From: Henckelia pumila
Lineage: Eukaryota; Streptophyta; Magnoliopsida; Lamiales; Gesneriaceae
Length of the DNA stretch: 64,000 nucleotides
Direction of reading: 5' to 3'
Assembly (NCBI RefSeq): GCF_033568475.1
Contig: NC_133120.1
Coordinates: 95,560,151 to 95,624,150, forward strand
Shown here: piece by piece, positions 46,930-59,211 of the stretch
How positions within the stretch are numbered: position 1 is the first letter of the stretch
Layout of the letters: each line of letters starts with the position of its first letter
The notes under the pieces: model-generated
Databases searched by the model: none
The model's input: the letters and a program-made list of their open reading frames with translations, nothing else
Told to the model about the DNA's origin: nothing
Program-made: the position numbers and the translations under genes

Positions 46930-48441
46930 TTGTCTATGATAGGTGTATCTCAATTGGTGGAAGATTGTTGTATTTTTGGATTAATATTTGAAATAGATAT
47001 GCGACCTATTCGTGTTTGTGCTATAAGAGCTGAGCCAGAACTGTTAATGAGAATAAAAGAAGCACAGAAAGAGGATCAGAATATTCAGAATTCTATTGCT
47101 ATTGTCAGATCTGGACATCAATCTGAATATCAGGTCAGTGCTGATAATGTGTTATATGTGAATAACAGACTTGTTGTTCCAAATGTTTCAGACTTGAAAC
47201 AGCAGATATTGAAAGAGGCTCACATCAGTCGATTCAGTATTCATCCTGGTGGCAGAAAAATGTATAATGATCTGAAGACACAGTATTGGTGGAAACAGAT
47301 GAAAGCAAATGTCACAGATTTTGTGTCTAAATGTTTAAATTGCCAACAGGTAAAAGCAGAAAGAAAGAAACCAGGTGGTCTATTGCAGAGTCTATCAGTT
47401 CCAGAATGGAAATGGGATCACATTTCCATGGATTTCGTTACACAGCTACCACGTTCATCCAGAGGGTGCGATGCCATTTGGGTGATTATTGATCGTTTGA
47501 CGAAATCAGCATGTTTTATTCCATACAAAATGACGTATAGGCATGATCAGATGGCAGAAATCTACGTCAGAGAAGTGGTAAGATTGCATGGTGTGCCTAA
47601 ATCTATCATTTCAGATCGAGACCCTAGATTTACATCACACTTTTGGCATAGCTTGCAACAAGCTCTTGGTACTCAATTGCATCTGAGTACAGCTTATCAT
47701 CCTCAAACAGACGGACAGTCAGAGCGGACTATCCAGACACTTGAGGATATGTTGAGAGCTATAGTACTAGATTTTGGTACTAGTTGGCAAGATTCATTAC
47801 CACTTGCAGAATTCTCTTATAATAACAGCTATCAGACGAGCATTGAGATGGTTCCTTTTGAAGCACTGTACGGAAAGAAATGCAGATCACCATTGTATTG
47901 GGATGATATCTCAGAAGTACCAGATGTTGGGCCAGATATGATCCGAGAAATGACTGAAAAAGTGAAGCTTATACAGAAAAGAATAAAAACATCTCAAGAT
48001 AGACAAGCAAAATATGCAAATATCAGATGACGACCTCTATCTTTTGATCAGGGAGACAGAGTTTTCTTGAAGATTTCTCCGTTTAGAGGTACAGTCAGAT
48101 TTGGCAAGAGAGAAAAGTTATTTCCACGTTTTATTGGTCCATATGAGATTATCGAGAAGATAGACGATCTTGCTTATCGACTCGCTCTTCCTCCATCTTT
48201 GTCTGGTATTCATGACATATTCCATGTCTCTATGCTGCGGAAGTATCAGCCTGATCCTTCCCATATTCTTCAGCCTGATGAAGCTGAACTTGATGAGACT
48301 CTCAGTTATTTTGAGCAGCCGATTCAGATTCTTGATCGCAAAGACAAACAGCTCAGAAACAAGACAATTCAGCTAGTCAAAGTTCAGTGGAGTCGACATG
48401 GCACTGAAGAAGAGACTTGGGAGACTGAGTCAGACATGTGA
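46930..48441 (+). pseudogene. gypsy integrase and chromodomain-like tail, fossil
   Basis: The integrase has an HHCC finger (HPGGRKMYNDL ... CLNCQ near 47240-47345), a core with ISMDFVTQLP, ISDRDPRFTS and QTDGQSERTIQ, and the GPY/F region (FIGPYEII, LPPSLSGIHDIFHVS). The last ~40 residues form a chromodomain-like tail ending at 48441. Part of the Tekay-like element; broken. Confidence 0.88.
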
Positions 48442-48784
48442 CAAAGATTTCCAGAGCTATTTCATTGAAGTGAGTTCTTATTCTGCTTTATGTTCTTTCA
48501 TTCTCTTATGTGTATACAGATTGTCTATACAGCTTGCTTATGATTTCGAGGACGAACTCATGTCTTAGTGGGGGAGAAATGTAAGGCCCGAGATTATTTA
48601 ATTTTAATCCGAAAATGTTTAATTTGGGAATATTTAGAGTTTAGAATTAAATTCTAATATTCTTAAATTGAAAAGGATTGAAATTGAATTAAATCGCTTC
48701 TCCGGGGACTGAATTGCAAATAGCCAAAAGTTCAGGGACTAAAGTGCAAATATGCAATATATATCTAATTCTCTACTTGAATTA

Positions 48785-50343
48785 TGTAGTGACCCGCACC
48801 GTGATCACCTACTAATCAGAAGCTTAAGCATGCAATTAATTAATAAAATAATCTTAATCAGAGAAACTGCGGAATTAAAGTAAGTCAAATACCAGGTAAG
48901 CAAAACCTAGTGGTCAACCCCGCTATCCAGCCTTGGTCACCACCTAACCTCCCTGTCTCCGGGAGAACTACCTGCATCTGCCCCATTGAATAGGGCATCC
49001 AGCCAACAGAAAAAATAACCGGAAGTGAGCCTAACATGCTCAGTACGAGAGTATGAGTATACACTATTAAATGTGCATGAATGAAAATGAACTGGGTACC
49101 AAGACACTCAGGTCAAGAAACAAGCTCAAAGACCGGGCCCAGGGTATATAGCACGCTGCGCCGTCGCATCAGGAGGTGGCTCATATACCCAGTGGATAAT
49201 GGTGACTTGATACTAGTACATGTGTCCAACCATCACGGTGACCTGACACAAGACTTACGTATCCAACCATCCACAAACTCGTAGGTTGAGCGCCCTACTA
49301 CAAGATACCTCTAAGGTAAAGGCTCAATATGCTCATGTATGCAACATACAGTCGTGACTTGCTGTATATAAAGGCATATAAAATATGCAATCACATAATT
49401 CATGCAAACACATAATACATGCATACTCAATCTGGATATCTCGAATAATACTTCTGTACCTTACTAAGGCAGATCCTAGAAGCTCCCCCTCTAGGTCCAA
49501 GCCTACCATGCAGCACTACAACATAAATAACCATGCATTATCTAGCATGCCAAACATCACCTACTAGGCTCTAAAAGCCTTAATTAAACTATAGCCTACT
49601 CCCTATTTACTATAGGTAACCAAAGCCATACCTTCGTCCGTCGTCAGCCCGCTGATGTCGCATGCCCCAGAGCCTGGGCATAACCTAGCTACGACTCCTA
49701 GACGCCTCGCCAGAGCTCCGCCACCTGGCTGCTACTGCGGACACTGTCCGCTATAAAATAAACTATTTTCTACTCCAACTCTTAAAGAAAGAGTCCCGAA
49801 GCCCTTAAATAGAGCGATTACCGGGAGAGGAGAGGGAAAATTGCACTTAAAAATGAGGGATTCGGACCCCTATTTATAGGCCACGATCGGAAGCTCCGAT
49901 CTTCTGATCGGAAGCTCCGATCGGTGCATGTTTGCCACGTTTTGGACGGCCGAGATCGGAAGCTCCGATCGCAGGATCGGAAGCTCCGATCTCTTGCATC
50001 TGGCCACGTGTTTCAATCTCCTTGACACCTGTTTCTGGTTGAGATCGGAAGCTCCGTTCTCGGATCGGAAGTTTCGTTCTCGGATCGGAAGCTCCTATCT
50101 CGGATCGGAAGCTCCGATCTGCCCGGTAGCTCCGAACTGTTTCTCATGCTTCCGAACTGGTTTTGGTCCTCCGGGACCCCCGGGACCTACCCCACCATTT
50201 CCGGACGTTCCAGATTTGATTTTCCACTTATTTTAACCAAATAAGGACTCCTTAAACATTTTTTTGACACTTTTAAAATTATATGTCATTTTCTAACATG
50301 TTTAAAATCACTTAATTTTGTAAAATAGAACCGGGCTACTACA
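48785..50343 (-). repeat. nested gypsy LTR (3' side of the element)
   Basis: A 1559-bp LTR whose plus-strand ends are TGTAGTGACCCGC and GGGCTACTACA. It carries an array of GATCGGAAGCTCCGATC-type palindromes at 49884-50120. Confidence 0.92.
49884..50120. repeat. array of GATCGGAAGCTCCGATC palindromes
   Basis: Eight GATCGGAAG units lie at about 49884, 49906, 49953, 49975, 50043, 50063, 50083 and 50103. Several are complete 17-base palindromes (GATCGGA-AGC-TCCGATC), spaced about 20-22 bases within clusters. Others have one arm drifted. The array recurs in the partner LTR near 55676-55910. Confidence 0.9.
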
Positions 50344-50601
50344 TTCTCCCCCTACTTAAGATATTTCTTCCTCGAACAATCTTAAGTATTGAATGCAGTA
50401 AAATACTGAATAAACATCTTTTTATTCAAACTGATTCATTTTACAAGTTACAATCTGAAAATACAACAATTCAAAATCGCTCTGGATAATCTGTACGCAT
50501 ACGACTCTCAAATTCCCAAGTGGCCTCCTCAGTGCCTCGGCGCTGCCACTGAACTAGAACAAGAGGATTGGTCTTGTTGCATAACACCTTATCCTTGTGA
50601 C

Positions 50602-51640
50602 CTATGATACGCAAAGGTCTCTCCACGTAATCAAATCCGAGTCCAACTGTACCTCAGACGGCCGTAAGATATGAGACTCATCCGCCACATACCGTCGTAA
50701 CAGTGAAACATGGAACACGTCGTGGATACTAGACAAATACGGCGGTAACACCAACCTATAAGACAGATCTCCAACACTCTCCAGAATCTCAAATGGACCA
50801 ATGTACCTAGGAGATAGCTTACCCTTGAGACCGAATCTCAAAATCCTGCGAAATGGTGAGACTTTCAGGATTACTTTCTCTCCCACTTCGAACTGCAAAG
50901 GTCTGCGCTTAACATTTGCATAGCTAGCCTGTCGATCTTGAGCAACCTTAATTCTCTTTTTGATATGTCCAACAATATCAATAGCCTACTGGACTAACTC
51001 TGGTTCCTCAACCTGTCGCTCCCCCACTTTTTTCCAGAACAGTGGAGTACGACATCGTCGCCCGTACAACGCTTCAAACGGAGCCATCCCAAAAGTGCGA
51101 TGGTAACTGTTGTTGTACGCGAACTCAATCAATGACAACTGATCTTGCCACGCTGGACCAAAATCCATAGAACATGCTTGCAACATGTTTTCAAGAGTAC
51201 GGATCGTGTGCTCTGACTGCCCGTCAGTCTCTGGGTGATATGATGTACTCAAACTAAGAGTAGTACCCATAGCGCGCTGAAGACTCCCCCAGAACCTGGA
51301 AGTAAACCTGGGATCTCGATCGCTGACGATGCTCACAGGCACTCCGTGCAATCGAACAATATCCTGGATGTACAATCGTGCCATCCTATCAAAACTAAAG
51401 TCTCAGTTATAAGGAATGAAATGTGCTGACTTGGTGAGTCGGTCCACCACAACCCAGATAGCATCACAATTCCTCGAGCTTACCGGTAAATGGGTCACAA
51501 AGTCCATCGTGATCAACTCCCATTTTCACTCAGGAATAGGTAAACTGTGAAGCAACCCTCCAGGTCGTCGGTGCTCTGCCTTGACCTGCTGACACACCAA
51601 ACATCTAGATACACACTCCTTTTCATTCCTTTCCACCAGA
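50602..51640 (-). pseudogene. nested gypsy integrase and C-terminal region, fossil
   Basis: The minus strand shows the integrase core (IVSDRDPRFTSRFW, ETDGQSE) and the GPY/F region (RYIGPFEIL, LPPYLSSIHDVFHVS). These are closely similar in kind to the Tekay-like host element but clearly a different family. Broken. Confidence 0.8.
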
Positions 51641-51649
51641 AAGAACATC

Positions 51650-54560
51650 GTTTGCAAATCTTTGTACACTGAAAGGATTCTCATACTTTATGACTAACAC
51701 TTGTCATAACACCTGTGACAACGTCGTTGTCCATAATTCTTGATTTCTTGAATCCCTCAGGTTCTCTTATTGGAAATATCAATACAAATATTATTTTTGA
51801 CTCAAAAGTTGATTAGTACAATATCTAGTACTAATATAATGACATCTATCTCATAACTTGAGATAACATCTGAAAATGAGAATACTGATTATCCTGCCAC
51901 GGATAACATTTTCTTGCTGAATTCTAACTTACTTTATTAGATGAACAAAATTGTTTCATCAATCTATGGCAAATCCTTAAACCAAAACAATCTAGCTAAC
52001 CCTTAATTCAATCTCATTGAATCAGACTTATAAATGACCTAACGCATCCAATAGACATCCCGGAAAAAAATTGGTGATAACAATCCCGCTGAATCTGATA
52101 ACCTTAGATCTCAGCTGCTATCCTTTTTCCATGTCTAAAAAAAACTTGATGCTATCCTGTTAGTATCCATTAAAATTCAAATGCTTGCTAGATCAATTTC
52201 TGTCACTGAAGTCCGAGAATTACTTCAAATCATTCCTGAGAACTGAATATCTGAGTACTGTACTCATCTTATCAGTCTACCAAAAATTGAATAATTCCAA
52301 TCGTTCTTTATGCAAAAGAATATTTAGCTCTTCCGTCACGGGGTTATAACATCTGTATCTACCTCAGACAAATAGTTGCAAATAGTCATTGGCACCAAAC
52401 TTTCACCAATTTAACTGACCATTTCAAAACATACATGAACACCTAAGTGCTCAGCTTTCACTAACCAAGTGAATTCTCATACTGATGAATCCATGATGTA
52501 ACTTAGCAGGCTCATGACATCTGTCAATAGAATCGAGTATCTTTTCAAGGTTATCAAACTGACACCAAACTATATTTTTAACGTAACTGTCGCAATGATC
52601 ATAGTTCACGTCTCCCAGTATAAGTCATCCCAGTGTCCTCATCTTTGCTTGATAACCCATTAATAAAATTTCAATTCTTACAGGGAAACTTACCTAAGTA
52701 GATTCATCACTTAGAATTTCCTGTTCATCTTGTAATCAAGATCCTGATCACTAATTATACCTCTGATAGAATCAGACAATACTGGTAAAACCTCCTGGTT
52801 CTCCCCCAGTATCACGTGCAAGAACTACCCGTCCAGAATATTCACTTGTCAAGGAATCCTTTCCAAGACTATTCTGTCCACAGAAACGAAAGTCTGTATC
52901 TCTGATGAAGTCAGACGATAACTCAAATCCCTTGGAACTAATCCTGTACCAAGTATAACTCCAGAAGACTCAAATAAATCCTGAATATTCTCCTGATAGT
53001 TATACACATTGCTATGACTATACAAACAACGAGACTAAGGTAAGTCTTCCTATAATGCCAAACTGGAACAAAAGAATCCTTCCAGAGTACACCGGCATAA
53101 GGTCGCACTTACTATACCATCTCGGAACCCGACAGTCAAGAGCATCCTGGCATAAATCATCCCCGACTCTCTGATATTATGAAATATTCCTATCTGGACC
53201 AAAATCACTGGTCAAGGAAAATTATCTGTAGAGGCACAACTCAAATCCCGAGTTTGCAAACATCTGATAATTAAATCCTGTTGAATATCAATTCAACTAA
53301 TCTTTGAAATCATAAATCTAGATCAAAACTTATCTACTCAGAATAATTACTTGTCAAGGAAAAATTCATTCCAAGACTGTTCTGACAACGGAACATCTTT
53401 ATCTCAAATAAACGATAACTAAACCTTGATACCACACCTAGTATCTGTCCTATCCAAAGTCATACCCTGTTGTGACTGTTGCCAAATTTCCAAACTGAGT
53501 AACCTTCCCTATATAGTCCCTGGAGCACCAAGGCCTCCAAACAATCTCCGAAGTATAGAAACTTCCAGAGGAATAACCGACTAAGGGTGGCGCCCCCTCA
53601 TGTCTAGTACTTGTCACAATCCACAACTCTTGGTATTAGTTAATCTGTCATCCTGATGAAAATCCATCATCACTAGGTAACAACCTAAAAGGATTAAAGC
53701 AGCCAACTGTTTTAAGAAAATACGTCTAGAACAAACATTCATGCGTCTTGATGAGTCACATCATCCCTGGAAAACACTTGGCTTAATAGAATATTCTAGG
53801 TAAAACATCTAGAACTATTCATTAAAAACATGCAAAATTCCCAAGTACTCATTTAAACAATGATAATTATTTTATTCAATATAACCAAGTTAATCTCAAG
53901 ATTACAACACTTGAACCACAAATCCAGGTTCTAATACAATCTTTATTACAATCCCATGTAATACACAACTTAATCAAAAGATTACACTGAAAGATGTACA
54001 ATACAACAATAACTGAGTACATCAAATACTGAAATCTTTAATACATATGATTGCAATTGAAATTCAATATTTACATTCCTGCGGAAGTCTTTCATTCCGT
54101 CTACTGATCTTGAACATGAAGTTTTGCTCAGGTCAGTAGACCTTCTTCATCGCAAGATCTCAAAGATAAAATCTTGTCAATCTACCGGATCCTTCCAATA
54201 TTGTTGGGTTCCTTATCTGGTAGATGAGACAAGATTTTCCCGTCAATCTCTCCAACTACTAGTGAAGAGTCTTCCGGGGTGGCTTCCTTGGTCGACTTAG
54301 AATGGATGACTACATGTCACACATTCCGTTCAACCTGGAGAAGTGCCTGGCGTTGAAAACTGGATCTTCTCTTCCAGCTCCATCCTGCTGGGATCCACAT
54401 AATATGATCCTCCGCTGCCAACCTTGGCAATGACGATCTTGGAAAAGCCTAGACATCCTGCTATTTCAATTCCTGATACTGCTATCGTTATGAATCCAAC
54501 TTGTAATCCTACAAAGGATATACCAAAATCAATACTATGTCCCAAAGAATCTTATTGCAT
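51650..54560 (-). other. interior of the nested gypsy without recognisable domains
   Basis: Almost 3 kb between the primer site and the integrase remnant has no long open frame on either strand. A phrase similar to TCCAGAATATTCACTTGTCAAGGA recurs near 52834, 53200 and 53337, suggesting internal duplication. It may be captured or replaced sequence, or strongly decayed coding DNA. Confidence 0.45.
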
Positions 54561-54576
54561 GCTTTGATACCATAAA

Positions 54577-56131
54577 TGTAGTGACCCGCACCATGATCAC
54601 CTACTAATCAGAAGCTTAAGCATGCAATTAATTAATAAAATAATCTTAATCAGAGAAACTGCGGAATTAAAGTAAGTCAAATACCAGGTAAGCAAAACCT
54701 AGTGGTCAACCCCGCTATCCAGCCTTGGTCACCACCTAACCTCCCTGTCTCCGGGAGAACTACCTGCATCTGCCCCATTGAATAGGGCATCCAGCCAACA
54801 GAAAAAATAACCGGAAGTGAGCCTAACATGCTCAGTACGAGAGTATGAGTATACACTATTAAATGTGCATGAATGAAAATGAACTGGGTACCAAGACACT
54901 CAGGTCAAGAAACAAGCTCAAAGACCGGGCCCAGGGTATATAGCACGCTGCACCGTCGCATCAGGAGGTGGCTCATATACCCAGTGGATAATGGTGACTT
55001 GATACTAGTACATGTGTCCAACCATCACGGTGACCTGACACAAGACTTACGTATCCAACCATCCACAAACTCGTAGGTTGAGCGCCCTACTACAGGATAC
55101 CTCTAAGGTAAAGGCTCAATATGCTCATGTATGCAACATATAGTCGTGACATGCTGTATATAAAGGTATATAAAACATGCAATCACATAATTCATGCAAA
55201 CACATAATACATGCATACTCAATCTGGATATCTCGAATAATACTTCTGTACCTTACTAAGGCAGATCCTAGAAGCTCCCCCTCTAGGTCCAAGCCTATCA
55301 TGCAGCACTACAACATAAATAACCATGCATTACCTAGCATGCCAAACATCACCTACTAGGCTCTAAAAGCCTTAATTAAACTATAGCCTACTCCCTATTT
55401 ACTATAGGGAACCAAAGCCATACCTTCGTCCGTCGTCAACCCGCTGATGTCGCATGCCCCAGAGCCTTGGCATAGCCTAGCTACGACTCCTAGACGCCTC
55501 GCCAGAGCTCCGCCACCTGGCTGCTACTGCGGACACTGTCCGCTATAAAATAAATTATTTCCTACTACAACTCTTAAAGAAAGAGTCCCGAAGCCCTTAA
55601 ATAGAGCGATTACCGGGAGAGGAGAGGGAAAATTGCACTTAAAAATGAGGGATTCGGACCCCTATTTATAGGCCACGATCGAAAGCTCTGATCTTCTGAT
55701 CGGAAGCTCCGATCGGTGCATGTTTGCCATGTTTTGGACGGCCGAGATCGGAAGCTCCGATCGCAGGATCGGTTCCGATCTCTTGCATCTGGCCACGTGT
55801 TTCAATCTCCTTGACACCTGTTTTTGGTTGAGATCGGAAGCTCCGTTCTCGGATCGGAAGTTCCGTTCTCGGATTGGAAGCTCCTATCTCGGATCGGAAG
55901 CTCCGATCTGCCCGGTAGCTCCGAACTGTTTCTCATGCTTCCGAACTGGTTTTGGTCCTCCGGGACCTCCGGGACCTACCCCACCATTTTCGGACGTTCC
56001 AGATTTGATTTTCCACTTATTTTAACCAAATAAGGACTCTTTAAACATGTTTTGACACTTTTAAAATTATATGTCATTTTCTAACATGTTTAAAATCACA
56101 TAATCTTATAAAATGGAATCGGGCTACTACA
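54577..56131 (-). repeat. nested gypsy LTR (5' side of the element)
   Basis: A 1555-bp copy of the same LTR, next to the primer-binding site. Its palindrome array lies at about 55676-55910. Confidence 0.92.
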
Positions 56132-58050
56132 AATTATCTCTTTTTCACGTGGAAAACATCAGAAGAAAAGGGTAGAGAGGCAGTACACGGATGAAACCCT
56201 CCAAACTCCATTTTTGTCTCTTAAAAAGCTTTGATTTTGTGCGCTCCGGTTGTCAGAAATTCCAGATAAATATATATCTGCGATCACCGCTCCGAGACCT
56301 TTGTTTTGGTACAAGTTTCATTCATCTTTCTCAGACTTTATTTGTATGTTGAAGATAGAAATTTATGATTTTAATATATAAACAATTATGAGCTGTACCG
56401 ATTACGTATTCGCAGACGGTTCGAAAAAAAACTATCGTTCGGATTTTATATGATTTTATGAAGCAAAATTCGAACCCTACCCTATCTGATTATGATGTTT
56501 TTGATGATATTGATATGAGATTATAAGTGATCTTGATTGTTGGATTGTTTTGGATATTGTTTGGATTGCCGGTTTGTAGCCGTTACGCCGTCGATTCGCA
56601 AAATGTCAAGACTTTGATATGATTGATTAAAAGGAGCATGGTTTGAGTTGCATCTGATCTTGTTAGTTATTTGATATGTTATTTCTCAGCTTTCATTCGA
56701 AGATTGACGATTCGAGAATCCCGATTCGAACCGAGAAAGAGTTGAAGCAAGGTTTGCTAGTATTGTATTTGAAATGAAGTTGAGAAGCTGAGCAAATTTT
56801 GACATATTGTCGTTGATTGTATTTACAGATTTGAAGTAATTTCAGACTCGACATCGAAAGGTATAAATGACAGCTATCCAGATGGGATAGAACCCTCGAG
56901 ATAGCTATTATTCTCGAGTAAATCACATACGTTCTTGTTATTGTTTTGTTATGTGCTTCTATGTGATTTATATGAGTATTGATGATTTGTTTGATTATGT
57001 GATTACATGTTCAAGATGTTTTACAGTCTTTAATGCATACAGCTTATGTTGCATTCATCTTCAACTTCAGCCTGTAAAGCATAAAGGGCAGATTAGCCTA
57101 GAGTGTGAAATGACGTTTGGAGAATTATAGTTGAGTGGAATGGATTGCAGCCTTAGCTTTTAGAGCCAGAAGACTCTCTATAATTGCGCCAAAGTCAGAG
57201 GATTAAAATACTTGATGCCGCCTCGATTGGGAGTGTCGGCGGTTTGATAGTTATTTTATTCCTCGGGATCCCAAAGAACCAAGTTTTATTGATATCAGCT
57301 TTGATAGCCTATTCTTCAAACATGCATTGCATTTATTTTATAGCATTAGATGAGATGCTATTGTTATTGCATGTTTTGTTATTTATACTGGGATTTTATT
57401 CTCACCGGAGGTATTCGGCTATTGCTTTGTTTTGTATGTGTGCATGGCAATAGGTGGGATAGGAGCTAGTCAGAAGAGACAGTGATGGCTCGAGATAGAG
57501 TTGTAGCATGTGAGGATACGGGTTGTAGCAGCAAAACATGTACTTTGAGTGGATAAACATGTTAGAAAAGAATACAAGAATGTTGTATAAGTAGTTGAAT
57601 ATGTCTTAGCTTGTGTATGGAAGATTATCAGATGTTATTAGATTGCATGTTTATTATTTTGAAGCTTGTATCAGAGTATGTGTTGGTATGTTTCAAGTTT
57701 GGACAGCAAAAATATTTCTTGCATTTTCTGGAAAATGTAGCCCGCTCGATCGGTAGAAATTCACCGATCGAGCGAGGCCCTTATTTTGCAAGGCAGAGAA
57801 ATCAAGTTTTGTGCCCGCTCGATCGGTAGAAATTCACCGATCGAGCGAGGCCAAGAATGTCCTGGACCCGAGAGCTTCAAGTTTGAGCTCGCTCGATCGG
57901 GCAACTTTTGCCGATCGAGCGAGACAGTGTAATTTAAAAAAAAAAAAAAATTTAGCTCTTGGTTCTTTATATTCTTTGTGTACTTGATTAATTTTTAATT
58001 CTAATAAATTGCTCCAAGATAAGATTAGCAACCCGGATCCCCACAATATC

Positions 58051-59100
58051 TGTGTCATAAAATTGATTCATGAGATCGTCTAATTAATATGAGTTTTTGT
58101 GGTATAATTTTGGTCACAATATTCATATAATATATAAAATTTTATAATTATATACCAAATATATAAAATATAATTTTATGCCGCACTTTTTCAATATTAG
58201 TCACACACTCAAAAATATTTCTATATTTTTAAAAATTATGTAGTAGGCAACATATTTAGTCATAAACTGGATAATTTTAAAAAATTCCTGAAAAATACCA
58301 GATGTAATTGCAAAAATTTTCCAACCATGTTTTTATATGGTCAAGAAGTTGAGGTCTCTCCCCTACTCAAAAACAAGGAGAGGGAGACTTTAGAATAACA
58401 AAGGAGTCGGGGTCTCAAAAACCGAATCCTCACGTAAACCAAGATCCTTGTTTTATTATGAGCCCGTTTGGATTTTGTAGACATTTTTTAAAATAAGTGC
58501 TTTTAAAAGCTATAATTTTTGGCTTTTAAAAAAGCTCTAATTTTGACTTTAAAAAGTGCTTATTTAAGCACTTGTTTTGTCAATCAAACACCTTGTTAAC
58601 TGAAAAGCACTTAAAAAAGTGTTTTTTTGGCCTGATTTTTGAAACCAAGGGCCTATATTTATTTATTTTAAAAACATTTGTTTGTTATAATATATTATTT
58701 TATTTATTATTAAATTTATAATATTTATTCAAAAAAGAATAAACCCAAAGAAAAGTGTTCCCAAAAAAAAATTTAAGTTATAGCGGTGACTACAACCTCA
58801 TATATTCGGAATATGGACTTTACTTGCCTCTTCAAATTTCGTGTCTATATCTTCCCGCTAGCAGAAACGCTAATATGGTAGCTCGTAACATTGCACAATT
58901 TAATTTGCTCTTTCTGATCCCTCTCCTATCTCGTGAACTGAATGTATTCTTCTATCTTGGATTAATTAATGGATTATGCATCTATCTTTTCATGATATGT
59001 AATATATTCTCTTTACTTCAATAAAATAAAATAAGTTGATGAGAAAACTCACACTTTTTGTACTGTTCCGTTTCTTGAAAGCGAAAAGTATCTTAGCATA
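58051..59100. other. AT-rich spacer with MITE-like sequence
   Basis: At about 58460-58640 a GCCCGTTTGGATT start and AGTGCTT/AAGCACTT motifs in inverted arrangement resemble a small hAT-type MITE, but no target duplication was fixed. The rest is AT-rich promoter-side DNA of the DMP gene. Confidence 0.4.
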
Positions 59101-59211
59101 GAACACTCCCTTTGCTTGCACTCAAACAAAAATCTCCTTAATTCAACCCATAAATATACCTCCAAAGAACCAAGGAAATCTACCAAAACCAGCCTAAAAA
59201 ACTCCCAAGAA

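Larger units (their letters stand above)
48780..56136 (-). mobile_element. second Ty3/gypsy element nested in the 3' LTR; fossil
   Basis: The element spans 48785-56131 on the minus strand, flanked by the duplication AATTA (48780-48784, 56132-56136). It has LTRs at 48785-50343 and 54577-56131, a primer site TGGTATCAAAGC (54561-54572, minus) and a purine tract AAGTAGGGGGAGAA (just right of 50343, minus). Only integrase and the C-terminal tail are recognisable inside (50602-51640); 51650-54300 shows no gag, protease or reverse transcriptase. It is broken or non-autonomous. The LTRs differ at roughly 2% of sites by eye, so it is young, and younger than its host element's insertion. Confidence 0.92.
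48580..58045 (+). repeat. 3' LTR of the Tekay-like element, interrupted
   Basis: It begins TGTAAGGCCCGAG right after the purine tract and ends CCCCACA. It comprises 9466 bp in all. Removing the nested element plus one copy of its target duplication (7352 bp) leaves exactly 2114 bp, the length of the 5' LTR. Confidence 0.95.
41438..58050 (+). mobile_element. Ty3/gypsy, Tekay/Del-like chromovirus, with a second gypsy in its 3' LTR; fossil
   Basis: The element spans 41443-58045 with the target duplication ATATC on both sides (41438-41442, 58046-58050). Its parts in order are a 5' LTR of 2114 bp, primer site TGGTATCAGAGC (43562-43573), gag, protease, reverse transcriptase, RNase H, integrase, a chromodomain-like tail, purine tract (AGTGGGGGAGAA just before 48580) and a 3' LTR. 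The 3' LTR is interrupted by another gypsy element. The integrase tail (NKTIQLVKVQWSRHGTEEETW-type) points to Tekay/Del chromoviruses. The coding part is broken, with about half a dozen breaks. The LTRs are very similar, so the insertion is young. Confidence 0.92.

Noticed and set aside
49884-50120. The GATCGGAAG units share AGATCGGAAG with a common sequencing adapter, raising the thought of contamination.
   Set aside because: The units are palindromic, vary, are regularly spaced and occur in both LTRs of the nested element at matching places. The adapter would continue GAGC, which is not seen.
49081-50236. Several 60-100-residue frames inside the gypsy LTR, repeated at 54873-56025.
   Set aside because: They are duplicated because the LTR is duplicated. 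The content reflects palindromic repeats, with no known domain.
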